From positions 1-64,000 of the forward strand of contig OENT01000743.1 of assembly GCA_900239685.1 (NCBI GenBank): DNA of 64,000 nt. The letters run 5' to 3'. The notes beneath the pieces were generated by a model. The model saw only the letters and a program-made list of their open reading frames with translations. It made no database searches and was not told where the DNA came from. Both the position numbers and the translations under genes were made by a program. Each line of letters begins with the position of its first letter. Position 1 is the first letter of the stretch. The DNA is from Rotaria macrura (taxonomy: Eukaryota; Rotifera; Eurotatoria; Philodinida; Philodinidae). This document shows positions 1 to 11,439 of this stretch, piece after piece.

Positions 1-249
1 CCACCGGTTCTTACATTTTTCATCTTCGTCCTGCCATCCGCAGCGTATAAGAAAGAATTTGAGAATATCATTAGTCGACACTTCATGGTTATTCAAAGAT
101 GGATTAATCAAGAATGACTCTTGGGATGGTGGGGAGATGGAAATGAAATGTAGTTTTCTAATAGTGTCAACTTTTCTAAAGAAAAGGTGCATTGCTCTTC
201 ACTTTATACAAAAACGTTTTTCCATATGTCTGTTTTCACCGTTCACGTG

Positions 250-303
250 AAGAATGTTGGTGTGGGTGTGTGTCTGGGTCTGGGTCTGGGTGTAGGTATG
301 CGT
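250..303. repeat. G-rich TGTGGG/TGGGTC simple repeat
   Basis: A short tract of imperfect G-rich hexamers (TGTGGG, then three TGGGTC-like units, then TGGGTG). It resembles the TGTGGG telomeric repeat reported for bdelloid rotifers, but it is short, degenerate and internal to the window. A plain microsatellite is the alternative. Confidence 0.6.
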
Positions 304-583
304 GTAAAGACAAAGAACACGCCAACACCAACACCCAATATTTATTTGTAGAGAAGCAATTTCAAATTATTGAAGGTAAATGAAAAATCGTCCGTATGAG
401 TATCAACCAGGAGGCTGACTTTGAATAAAAACGACGCGTTATTTAAATCTTGTTGAAAAACAAGAGCGAGCATTTCTAACGAGAAAATATTGTTCTTTCT
501 TTTAGTTTTGCTGTCTGTAACAATGTCAGTCACTTTTAGAAAATTGAATATTTCTGTTTTCATAGAAAAATCATGCTCAAAAC

Positions 584-877
584 ATGGCAATTGCATTAGA
601 GTTTGATCAGAAATTGAATAATCATTTGATTCAGATTAGCATTTGCAATTTAAATAGGAACGATTTATTAAACAAAACAAATGAAGTTGTGTTGAGAAAT
701 TTTAGAAGATTTTCTACTCGAAACAATTCAATTGTAATTAAGGAAGAGGTTTTTCATGAAAGCCAAGTTACACTGATCAGTGAAAAGAAAACAAATCGAG
801 CAAAATATCGAAGAAGATCGACTTCGACAAAAACATTTGTGAAATATTGTTTTCGAATTAAAAATCTTATGAAATAA
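584..877 (+). CDS. Unrecognised basic ORF, 97 codons
   Basis: An uninterrupted ORF starting at an ATG and ending at TAA. The product is rich in Lys, Arg, Asn and Ser, with no signal peptide, membrane segment or known motif. No intron, poly(A) signal or family resemblance supports it. In AT-rich DNA an ORF of this length can arise by chance, so it is listed only as a possibility. The stretch before it (1-583) shows only the G-rich repeat. Confidence 0.2.
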   Translation: MAIALEFDQKLNNHLIQISICNLNRNDLLNKTNEVVLRNFRRFSTRNNSIVIKEEVFHESQVTLISEKKTNRAKYRRRSTSTKTFVKYCFRIKNLMK

Positions 878-1080
878 CATCGTACTTTTTCAAGTACATC
901 TTAGAATACGAACAGCATTTTTGATTTTCTCAAATGTTTAAATTCATTTTAAATTTAAAATAAGCTTGGATGAAAATAAAATCCTTTTGTAGTTGATTGA
1001 TTAAGAAAGACATCGTTTCTTAGACTAGTAAAATTTCAAGAGTAAGAAAAGTAAAACTGTCAAAGAAATCTAACTAAACT

Positions 1081-1871
1081 CTAGTCGAACATCTTGTAAG
1101 CAAGATCATATCAAGATCTTGAAAAGATAATTTGTATGTATATATCTTGGTTGTATCAGATATATCTGTACCTAAGATCTCGGCAAGATCATGGACAAGA
1201 TCTCGGTTGCTATTATCTTCTGGAAAGATCTTGAGTAAAACATAAAGCGACATCATTCGTATATTTAGATGCTGACTAGTAGTCATTCACCGTTCTGTTA
1301 TGCATATGCAGTCGTATACAAACAACATCATTGACCGTAGAAAACATACATTTTCAAAATATTTTTTTCAATACTATTTCTCGATTATTAATTATTCGAG
1401 AACATGCTGATCTCGATCGATGATTGGGAGAGGATTGCTCTGAACTGGTCTCATGGAGATCCGCCCAATGCAAAGCGAGTCAAGTCCCAAGATCTGACTT
1501 GCTTGAATTGTTTGGGAGAATAAATAAATTTTAAAAAATTTAAAAAAACATCATAATACGTTTTTAGAGAAAAATATAAAAAATGCGGTATACGATTGAT
1601 CCGAACCACGTTTTCAGAATGTGACGTATATGGTGTCGCCAATCGCGATACATGCAACGCGTTTTATCTTCGTACGTATCCAAGATATTATGGATTTGTA
1701 CCTAAGATCTTACCTATCTGTGCCCAAGATCTTACACAGCTGTACCCAAGATCTGTAATGAGATCTTGGTGCAAGATAATACGATTATCTTGTACCTGAA
1801 TTTTCAAGATCTGTTCACTGATCTGTACTCAAGATCTTGGCCAAGATCTTGCTTACAAGATGTTCGACTAG
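1081..1871. mobile_element. Non-autonomous TIR element with AAGATCTT arrays
   Basis: The ends are perfect inverted repeats of 27 bp (CTAGTCGAACATCTTG... at 1081 and its reverse complement ending at 1871). The outer four bases are CTAG, so the duplicated target may be TA (Tc1/mariner-like) or CTAG. Both arms carry many copies of a palindromic AAGATCTT/GTACCCAAGATCTT motif, densest at 1100-1240 and 1680-1850. No transposase ORF is present. It is best described as a ~790-bp MITE-like element with subterminal motif arrays. Confidence 0.8.
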
Positions 1872-1892
1872 GGAAGTTGCTTTAGCTATGGG

Positions 1893-2050
1893 TAGTGGCG
1901 GCGCCAGGGGTGGGCTCAGCCCATCCGAGAGGAAGTTGAGCCTACTCTGAAAATTTTCTAAAGCGCTTGAAACAAAGTTTTGCACAAGTGTCAGAGATCG
2001 TTTCGGGTGGGCTGAGCCCACCCTCAAGGAAATTTCTGGCGCCGCTACTA
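1893..2050. mobile_element. hAT-type MITE, 158 bp, with 8-bp TSD
   Basis: The termini TAGTGGCGGCGCCAG and CTGGCGCCGCTACTA are inverted repeats with one mismatch. They are flanked by an exact 8-bp direct repeat GCTATGGG (1885-1892 and 2051-2058). The interior has a second inverted pair (GGGTGGGCTCAGCCCA / TGGGCTGAGCCCACCC). The 8-bp duplication and the terminal sequence are typical of hAT elements. It has no coding capacity. It lies 21 bp from the end of the preceding element. Confidence 0.88.
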
Positions 2051-2378
2051 GCTATGGGGGTAACTACGTAGTGGAAAGTTTCTGAACCAGTGCTTTTTTT
2101 TACCTGAATTTGACCCATCATTTTTATCTTCATCACTATTATCATTAGTCTTGTGTGGCAAACTAAAATAAAAATATACAAAACGGAGGTTTCTATTCAT
2201 TACTTTGGTGAGGCATTGTTTTTCGTAATTAGGACATTAGTTTGAAATTCAAATGATTTAATTCTCTTCATCTTAGTATTATATTCATGACAGTACATGT
2301 ATGTGACCTCCGATTTCTTTTTGGTTAACTAACAAGTGACTTACTTTGAGATCATTAATGATGATGCCTAAGGGACGA

Positions 2379-2575
2379 TACTGATTTCAGGGTACCCATT
2401 TATTGGAGACAACTCTACAGGGTACCCAACATAGGTACTTGAAACAATTTCAGTAACTGTACTGATATAGGTACTTATACTAGTACCTAGTTTGGTATGT
2501 TTACTCGAATATTACCGACTTCGGTACTCAAGCACTTAGTATTACTGTATTCAGTGAAGCAGAGTACCGTAGATT
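2379..2575. repeat. GTAC-rich repeat block, left copy
   Basis: The block begins TA-CTGATTTCAGGGTACCC and continues with many GGTACC/GTAC palindromes. Its first 17 bases match, with one mismatch, the reverse complement of the block ending at 4457. It is either an independent MITE copy or the left end of a ~2.1-kb element spanning 2381-4457. The inner boundary is approximate. Confidence 0.6.
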
Positions 2576-3248
2576 TGATTTCTTAAAACATACATTTTAT
2601 AAAAAGATTTTTATTTCGTCAAAATTCGAATTTTTATTAATTTAAGACCATGCTGTACAGTTTTACATTTTAGAAAATTTTTCTTTCATAAGCGACAATT
2701 ATACTCATCGGGGAAACTTATACGACTGAACGGTGATTGGCTTGTTCATTTCCAATGACTAAAGTGATGTGTAAAACAAAGAGCAATCAATCGTTAAATT
2801 TATAGACTGATCACATACAAGAAGAATGCAATTTCAAAGATTAATTAATGAAGAATAACATAGCTGTAAGTTATTAGAAAGGCACAAAATGTGTCAGATT
2901 GTTTTTTCAAATGTATCTGCCTAAGATGAAAACTTTTGAGTTCAAATAGTTCATGAGCTTTTTCATTTCTATAATTTCGTTTTCACATTCAGAATGTTGT
3001 TTTTAAGCTTCATTTGATTTTAGAACTTCCGAAGGCATATGTTTTCAGAATAACTGTCCCTATTTTAGAGATATTCTTATATTCATAATTAGATGTTTAT
3101 ATCTATTTGTCTACAATAATTCCATGGAGTGATTTAGAATTCAATGAAAATTAAAAGGCTCAACATATATCTCGTTAGGAAATAGCAATATACATAAGAG
3201 TACCGCTTTTTTTAATTTTAAAGCAATATCTGATGTCATTTATTATTA

Positions 3249-3668
3249 GGACATTTTCGGTATTGAAGCAAATGAAGTCAAGGGTCCACGTGAGAGAGCT
3301 ACCATCATAATTCGGCATTTATTCACATTGTCAAATCATGTAGCTGATTATCGATAATAATTGGAGAAACATTCTGATTTACTAAAAGGTAAATATTTAT
3401 GCATCTTTAAAACAATGTAATAATTATATTTATGTTAGCTTTTGTACAGTATCGATGTCCTTGAATCATTAAAATGAATCACACATGGTATGAGATTATC
3501 AAATCTATGTCTTCATTGGCTAATGATATTAAAAAGAATTCGAAAACTAAATCAGCTCGAAAAATGGCTAACTTACCAAACTATTATCAACAATCAATTA
3601 ATACTCTTTCAGCAAATGATGTGTCTGTTAAATTTGGTGACGATACTGGAATGATCTTGAATGTATAA
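3249..3668 (+). pseudogene. Exon-like fragments of an unrecognised gene
   Basis: After an AG at 3247-3250 there is a coding-like stretch (contains the residues GIEANEVKGPRERATIII) that meets two stop codons after about 34 codons. After a possible intron comes a 64-codon ORF (3474-3668). The two are not cleanly joined. They may be a decayed gene or may belong to a larger element between the two GTAC-rich blocks. No family was recognised. Confidence 0.3.
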
Positions 3669-4281
3669 ATTTGTATAGACTTCCCTTGTTTAAACGGCAA
3701 AACTGTAAGTAGCATGATTTGATTATATTCTTTACTTTTCCAATGGCAATTTTAAGAGCAGTCTTCTATGTTTTTCTCAGATTCTTTTAATTATACATTA
3801 GTACTCTAGTTTTTATTTATCTAACTGAATAAAAACTGAAAATGTTGCGTGTTAAATCAGTAGTTTCCTATTGAGATTTTTATTTTTCTGTACACTTGTA
3901 ATTTCATTTGTCAATTTCGTACAGTGTTGTAAAGCTGTGATTTTTTACATGAGCACTACATATATTCATACTCTTATGTGATGAATCGTTGTTTTTTTTT
4001 GGTGAACTTTTCTTTTTCGAAATTATAATAAAATTTTCTTTTCCATTCACAAATTTATGTTGAATGATTATTTATTTCATCTGTTAAGGTATAAAAATTC
4101 CAACATAATGACTCTTTTACATTAGAAAAAAAATATAACAATAAATTGTCGTTGATGATTTATTAAACTGACATTATCGAGAATTATAATATGCATAGTA
4201 GTAAAATACACTATGACAGAAAGTTCAAGGTTAAATTCGATTCTAGACACGAAAGCTTCTTCACCAGAATAGCTGCAAATA

Positions 4282-4457
4282 GTGATCATGGGTACCTAAT
4301 AAAGTATTTGAGAAGTACCCAGTTACTAAACACTCTATCACAGGGTACCTTTCAAAGTACTGCTTAAGTACCTAAAAGTACTTTCAAGTACTTCAGTACC
4401 TCAAAGTTCCTGTGACATACTGGTAGCAGGGTACTTTTTCGGGTACCTTGAAATCAG
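4282..4457. mobile_element. GTAC-rich MITE, right copy
   Basis: About 176 bp dense in GGTACC and AGTACT palindromes. The right end reads GGTACCTTGAAATCAG followed by TA; the left end reads TA-GTGATCATGGGTACC, a degenerate inverted match. Taken alone it is a TA-flanked MITE. Paired with the block at 2381 it could instead be the right terminus of a 2077-bp element. It supplies the last codons of the minus-strand ORF 4393-4857. Confidence 0.6.
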
Positions 4458-4857
4458 TACATGCTCTAGAGATTGATATAATCTCTTCATAATTAGGTGA
4501 AGATGGGTTGATTAAAAGAGAATATGCTTCTCTTTCTCGATCGTGTTTATGAATAGTACCACCACCAATAAGCAATCGTAAATCTTTGAGATATTCTATT
4601 TGGATTAATGGTTCATGACGTGCATCAAAGCATGTTCCAAGTTTTTCCATCATTGAATTCAATAACAGCTTTAAACTTTGCACTGCTCCATTTGAAGAAA
4701 TTCCAAACGAATTATGATCGATATATGCAAATGGAACATTGTTAAAAAGTCCATCGAGAAGAAGAAAATGGCACATTAAAATACAGTCAGTATAAATTAA
4801 TTTTTCTGTGACTGCTTGTTCAACCATATCAGCATAAACTTTTTCTTCATCAGCCAT
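4393..4857 (-). CDS. Unrecognised 154-aa ORF, 3' end within a repeat
   Basis: The ORF starts MADEEKVYADMVEQ and reads as a soluble, charged protein for about 130 residues with protein-like codon use. No known family was recognised and there is no signal peptide or clear membrane segment. The last ~22 codons lie inside the GTAC-rich repeat, so the present C-terminus is probably not original. If the repeat (4282-4457 plus one TA) is removed, the frame stays open for roughly 45 more codons; if the larger 2381-4457 element is removed, it stops after about four. No upstream exon was identified. Confidence 0.45.
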   Translation of the reverse strand: MADEEKVYADMVEQAVTEKLIYTDCILMCHFLLLDGLFNNVPFAYIDHNSFGISSNGAVQSLKLLLNSMMEKLGTCFDARHEPLIQIEYLKDLRLLIGGGTIHKHDREREAYSLLINPSSPNYEEIISISRACTDFKVPEKVPCYQYVTGTLRY

Positions 4858-6769
4858 TTCTTAAAAGATCAAACTATCATAACGTGAAATTAAAAATTCG
4901 GATCTTTTATAATATTCAGTTTTTCATCAGTTGGATCTTCTTTTATAAGAACGATAAATTTCAGAATGTGAACTTCTTCTTGAAAAATCTCGAATGTTTC
5001 TATATTTCATTATTTATTTTCGTAAATCCCGTTACGCTTCTACTCACTTAATTTTTAAACGTTCCATTTGAATTGAAAAAATGCAATAAATTTGATTGAT
5101 TTCTGTAGAAATCTTGATATTGTATCGGTTAACGATGATGTGATAAACAGACTTAATACACGATATCTATATACAATATTTATCCGTCCATTCGTTTTTT
5201 TTTCCATTCATTTCTCCATAGCGAAACGAACGAAGAAATACATTTTCTCGTCCTATATAGAACTGTTTAGATATTACTAATCAGTTTTCGAGCTATTAAC
5301 AACGTCTTTGTTACGGGCATGCCCTCATGCTGTTTTCCTTTCGTTTCTTTTCCTTGGATATGATTCTTTCTCTTTTCAATGGTACCATCTTCTCTTCTTT
5401 CGCGTTCGTCTTTTCGTTGAAACCCTGGATGTGTGTGATCATATATATACGCACTTTCTTTCTCGATTATGTGATCTGATGCAGTATAGTGGTTGTGTGC
5501 ATGTGTGTTCGTACATTTCTATTATACAAAATAAAAGAAGTATCAACTTAACATACATAACCCTGATAGTCTTCCTATCCCTGTTAATGAAAAATCTTCG
5601 GAGTATCCGTTCGTGAAATGTCGAAAGTTAGTATTTTTTGCATGCCGTTCTTTTATTTTTTCTGAACTCGTAGTTTTCTAATTATTACCATTATCATCTG
5701 GTCATTTCGTTCTCTAACAAAACTTAAATAGGCATGTACTATCAAGAACAAGTGTAAATTTAACTATCTTGCAAGAATTAAATGAACTGATGAGAGAGGA
5801 AAATGTATTCGAACAGCAATCATTATAATGTTATGCTTTGCATCATTTTTATTGAGATCATATTAAAATCAGAGATTAGTCTCATTAATTGACTAGTTAA
5901 CCTTGTAAATCAAATGAAAAAAAATTATTTTAAAAGAACATTGATATATTATTGTACTGTACAGAATTAGTTTTTTTAAACGACTGCTTTTCCCAAGAGA
6001 AAATCAGAAAAAATAAAGTAGAAAAACATGCAAGAACTGGAAGCAACTCATATACGTAGTCAAACCATCTGGCGTTCAATTCCATCATTATGAATTAAGC
6101 CAAAGAAAACTGTTGAAAATTGAATTGCACATCTTTCAGAATAAAACATAAGATTTAATGTTTTATTTGAATTGATATTTACTCAAAACATTTATGAAAC
6201 TTAGCACAACTCATGAAAAGTTTCGATTCTTAAAATCAGAATTAAGATCAGTAAAGACTTGTTCGAATCATAAGTATGCATTAGAATCATCTTGAAAAAC
6301 AGGAGGTCTTCCGAGCTTAATTTCAATAAAAATTAAGATTTTGGTTCCGATGAAACTGGCACTCAAGAGGAAGCGAGGGATTCAGGATTTCCATGGGATT
6401 TAGAATTCTGGGAATCTACCGTTTCCCCCTTGCTGGCACTACTTTGCAGATATCTCCCCAGTAGCCTATGTATTGATAAGCTGCTGCTCAGTATTTACAG
6501 CAATACTTCACATTCCTAGCAACAGTATAAAATAAAGCTTTGCTAAAAAGAAATATTTAGTATCGAACAAATGAGTTTTGAAGCTTAGAATTTTTGCCTC
6601 GCAAAACTCGAATATTGCGTAACCTTTTAAAAGTCAATTTCTTTAAGAAACGTTATTTGCTTGTATCTTTTGACAAACATATTTTATTTTATTTTTCAAA
6701 ACAATTCATTTATTCTGTGTTAGCATTCGTTAATAGCTTGAATACAACTTCACTTCTAGGTGCATCACT
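4858..6769. other. No gene seen
   Basis: AT-rich DNA with short random ORFs on both strands and poly-T runs. A weak foldback occurs near 6356-6438 (TGGCACTCAAGAGG... / ...CCCCCTTGCTGGCA). Nothing else could be supported. Confidence 0.5.
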
Positions 6770-7023
6770 TTAATCTGGATGCATTAATTTTGTTAAACGT
6801 TTATGAGCTCCTAGAACATGTTCTTTTATACAATTATGTCTTAAACGTAAACGTTCAAAATTGTCTTTATTATATAGTAAACAATTAATTGCTTCTACTT
6901 GTTCAATAGTAAAGTTCGCATTTGGTAAATTACTTGACAATGGAGTATCACCATTTTCATTCGTATCAATCAATTCCGAAAATAGACTGTTGAATAATTC
7001 TTGTGCAGCTGTACCGGTTGTAG
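6770..7023 (-). pseudogene. DNAJC27: DNAJC27 (Rab-J)-like C-terminal fragment
   Basis: DNAJC27 is a Rab-like GTPase fused to a C-terminal J domain that recruits Hsp70. The fragment opens after an acceptor (TTTTAG) at the residues ATTG, which fits the G5 end of a Rab domain. It continues through ELFNSLFSELID, a variable linker and NFTIEQ. It then enters a J-domain helix ending KLMHPD, where a stop codon directly follows the HPD motif. The rest of the J domain is missing, and no upstream Rab exons were found at 7024-7600. It is probably a truncated gene copy. The identification rests on motif order recalled for the family. Confidence 0.5.
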
Positions 7024-7078
7024 CTAAAACAACCAAATTATACAGAATTTGATCTAATAGAAAGAGGAAAATGAACAA

Positions 7079-10000
7079 TAAAGAGAAAGCATACCGATAA
7101 TCAAAACAATGAAGATTTATCTTTGTGCATTATGATATATAGATTCGATGTAAAGGAATATTTAAAAAAGACATGCATGCAAATTAAAGGACTAAACAAT
7201 GCAAATTAACACCTACTTTAATATCCGGTATTATCCTGAAAGTATAATATTCGATGATATCGTAATTCGCTTCATGGGCAACGGAGAGTTTACCTGAAAA
7301 TGGGCTAAAATGGTGATCTGTGCCTTTCTGCTCTCCTCAAAATAGTCCTCACATTTTGAGCTATTTATATAGCATTTTTGATATTATTGCAACAAATAGT
7401 TCGTGTAGTCATGCCGTTTCGAAGTACATAACTTTTTATCAAGATAGTTTTCTGATCTCATCGATGACTGGTTTAACCTTGTGAAAATAAGTAGTCGCTC
7501 ATTTTTCAGCGTTTTATATAAAGTACGTAGCATGCAGAGTTTTGTGTTTGAACTTTTTGTACAATTTAGTCAAAATGTTTTCAAAATTATCACTTTCGGA
7601 TGCTGCTTGCTGATGGATGGGGCAATATGAACGAAGCGTTGAAAGAAGTAATCAATTCGATCTCAATACTTGAATCTCCCATTTCAATTACTTTTTTCGG
7701 AGTTTTGGTTCTTGAGATCATCGCGTAACGAAATGAGAGTACTTAGTGCGTACGTCGACTAAGAACTACATAAATGCTGATCTTCGCAACGTATTTAAAA
7801 GGAGTAAAGCACTCGCGAAGAACCACGCTCCCCAAAGTTCTTTTGTCGATCATTTCTTATAAATTTGGAATCTATCAGTATCAATAGATAGTCATAAAGA
7901 ATGAGTTATAAATAGAAATTTTGATTGGCAACAATTATTTCGAAAGCTATCTATTGTGTTATATTTAACCGCTCATATGAATAGTTCTCGATCAGATCTC
8001 TATAACATCGAATTTTTCAGTTAGCCTCTAACTTATTGTCATTCGATATGTATCAATAGCTACTTAGTTATGTTCTGAGATTCATATTCTCCTGAGTGTA
8101 AAGTTCAATATTGATCTTATATCTTTATTATGAGCGATTGTATTTTAGTAATTACATGTTATCTACAACTCAGAATAATCCATGATCCAACATCGGCGGA
8201 GTACTTCATTATGATCGGGTCGTACATATTCTTGTGGTATAGATTCGATGTACGTACATCATTGTGAACTATTGAAACCTAATTGTTCATTATCAGTATT
8301 GAAAGTGAAAATTTTCTTTTATGATATGAACTCACTATGAAATTCAGAGATAATTTTTTACAAAAGTTAATCACTGAATCGAATAAAAAGACCAACTGCA
8401 ACCACTATCAAAAAAGAAGAAATTAAAGGAAGTATGTAAAGAACATTCCATTCACCAATAATTAACACTTATCGTGATACTTATCTTTTTAAAAATTTCA
8501 ACATCAAATATCTTGTTTATTATACTTTCTTAAACTAATGTGCAACTTAATTTTAATGTTCAAGTTTCTTTTATTTTAGAATGATTTGAAGATGTTCATA
8601 TTTTGAATGCAATTCTTCTCTATTGATTTTAAATAATTAGTATTTATTGTTTCATCGAATTTACGAATAAAATTGAAATGGTAACAGTTCAGTTTTTCGA
8701 CATTTCTTCTGTCGGTCAATGTATTCATGCATAATTGAATTATCTATTTAACGATAATTCAAGACAAAGAGAAGTCATTTATCTTTCGAAAGGTTTGTCG
8801 ATCGGAATTTTTTTCCTCGCATTAATTATGAATTCACCATAAAGAAGGTTAAGAAAAAAGTTCATCTGAATTCAAGTTCGACAGAGTTGCATGCAGATGG
8901 AAAACTATCCCTGTTCTTTAGCCAGTTTCGATACGTGACTTGTACAATTCTGACGATAAATTGTTATTCAGCAGGCATTCAACAACAAGACCTGAAACTT
9001 TTAAAAATACTATGGCACATTGTTCGTAAAACAAACTTATCTAAGTGAATCTTGCTAGCAGCAGATTAGAAAAAATAGTCTATTTCTAAAGACAATATGC
9101 AAAATTGAATGTTCAACTTCAAAAAGAAAACTGAAATTTTTCTATGACTATGAATATTTTCTAGAAATGGCTATTGCATTTGTATTGTCTAATCAATCAC
9201 AGTATTGATTAAAAGGTCTTTCTTGCCTCTTCTGAAATCCAAAGATTTAATACTTGACTTCGTTCAGCTATTTTTGATTTATGGCCCGTAATATGCACAG
9301 GAAGTTACTAAATTTAAAAGTACTTAAAAATTACTTATCATATTGGCTTCAATGAAAATCACGTTCTATTCCCTAAAGAAATCATTTTGCCCGTTGCACG
9401 ATGAGATTTAGTATATATTCCAGTGATATCAAGTTGAATGCGATGTCGAAAAATTCTCCAGATAATTGTAGAGCCTATGATAGGTAAACTTTTATTTCAC
9501 TGAATATTCGGTATAATATGCATGCAAAAAAGTATAACCGTGTAGAATGATAACACTATAGGAGACATGAGACAATAAAACGATTCTCTTGTAAATTTCT
9601 CATTAAGATATCTAGACATGAAATTCTTTTAAATTATTATCAATCGCTTTACAAATAGACAGAAACGTGATAGTTACGTATTTTTCCTAACTTCAGATAA
9701 ATATACGTCATTCTCATAAGATTTTTTACTGTAACGTTGTCTAAGTTTTCTTATATTATTATGTTGAGTTTATCAATTCTCTTTATTGAATATTGTTCTT
9801 CTATGATGTGACTTGACGATCATACATGATCGTTACACTTAGTGAATCAACATTGATATTCGTTTTGAATATGTATTCAGATTTGCAAAAATATATAAGA
9901 TTGTTTTCGGTACTACTTTAAATATGATATGTACTTATCAGATCTATGAATAGATATGCATATGTTTGTCTTAAAAGATGATTTGACTCTCATGTAAGTA

Positions 10001-11120
10001 TATTTCATGAAATTATTCAATTATCATTCTACAATTTGATACTAATGCGTCCTTTTGATAGCAGACAGATTGTCGTAACCTTTTATTTCGTTTATCTTTT
10101 TACAGACAAGTTACTTGTCAAATACAGATTTCAGAATTGTCTGATGTGACTGATACACGACTCATCAATACATAACTAACTCTCACATTCACATGTCTAT
10201 AGACATGTATGATTAATTATGATCGGTTCAGACTGCGATACTATTAATAGTAAAGAAATTAATCTAGGGGTTACAACAATTCTCGTTGGAACTATAATGT
10301 TTCCTTAATCCGATAGAGTTGCAATAAGAGAACAATCTACACACTATCGTTATATGTTTGTGATATATGATCACTAATCGTCTAACAAATCGCGGTTAAC
10401 AAAAATTATGATGGAATAATTTGAAACTTTGTTTCCATGGGAGATGCATACGACTTCTTATGACCATGCTACTTTATATATCCACAGGCCTCATCTAAGA
10501 ATAATATAAGCCATGTAAATCGTTGAAACTTCTATTCAACTCTAGCCATCAGTCGCTTTGTAGAAATATAAATCATCTCACCCTCGGCTATAGTTCCTGA
10601 ATCGCCGGATAATGATAATATACGTATATTTGAGTTACTACATCGTTGACCATCGAAAGTATCTTCTTATGGGTATGGATAGTTGAGAAAATTGCTGCCA
10701 ACTATTCGCTAGATGTTATAAGAAGCATATGTTCTATTTTTATATTAAACTCGAATGATTCTGATAAAAAGCAATTTCTTGATTTAAAGTATTTCTCCAT
10801 ATCCATTGTCATAAGTATTAAAATTCTAAATTAATATTTAGAAATCTTGCTGTATATTTGAAAAACAAAATTTTGCTACAAGATTACGTCTTTCAAAATA
10901 AAGCGAATTGATTTCTTCTATAGCATAAAGAATCCAGAAATCTTTATTGAATATTACGATTTACTATGAAAACGCATAAAGAAAAAATGTCTATCATGTA
11001 AATTGCCGGAACTTGTGAGATGTGGTTTTTGACCAATATTCGTTTTCTTATTTGTCGAGTTTGATTTCTCTCGTATTTATTCTTTTATCGTTTCGTTGGT
11101 TAGCTAATACTTTTCCGGCA
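7079..11120. other. Gene-free AT-rich interval
   Basis: About 4 kb without a convincing ORF, splice-linked exon or RNA gene on either strand. Short ORFs of about 60 codons look random. A few palindromes exist (for example around GACATGT at 10193-10210) but no clear element boundaries. Confidence 0.5.
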
Positions 11121-11336
11121 ATGAGTCATCGTATGAGCAAACACACAATACAACGAAAACAAAGAAAAATCGAGGTATTGCAAATGGATACAGGTGCTAA
11201 ACGTCGGCCAATTTCAAGTTCTACTAGTGATGTTCAAAAGGGTATCAATACTCTTATGGCACGTAACAGCAACAACGACATCGACGTTTATGAATTGTTG
11301 GATAACTTATCATTGCTCGTCGCGAGAAAAACATAA
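11121..11336 (+). CDS. Small basic hypothetical protein, 71 aa
   Basis: Reading from the ATG at 11121 gives a 71-residue basic product (MSHRMSKHTIQRKQRK...). A TTGGTTAG acceptor-like site lies about 17 bases upstream, and an AATAAA-type signal lies about 90 bases after the stop (11427-11437). An upstream in-frame ATG at 11022 would add a hydrophobic leader, but that part looks like intron or UTR. No family was recognised. The ATG next to the acceptor was preferred. Support comes only from gene-like context. Confidence 0.35.
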   Translation: MSHRMSKHTIQRKQRKIEVLQMDTGAKRRPISSSTSDVQKGINTLMARNSNNDIDVYELLDNLSLLVARKT

Positions 11337-11439
11337 ACTTTATATTAATTACATACATCTGAACCCGATGAAAAATTTACATAGTTATTTGCGATTATCA
11401 GTAAACGTATTTTTCCTTTTTCTTTAAATAAAATAAAAT

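Noticed and set aside
6356..6438. 80-bp foldback TGGCACTCAAGAGG.../...CTTGCTGGCA
   Set aside because: The ends match only partly and no target duplication is seen, so a mobile element is not claimed.
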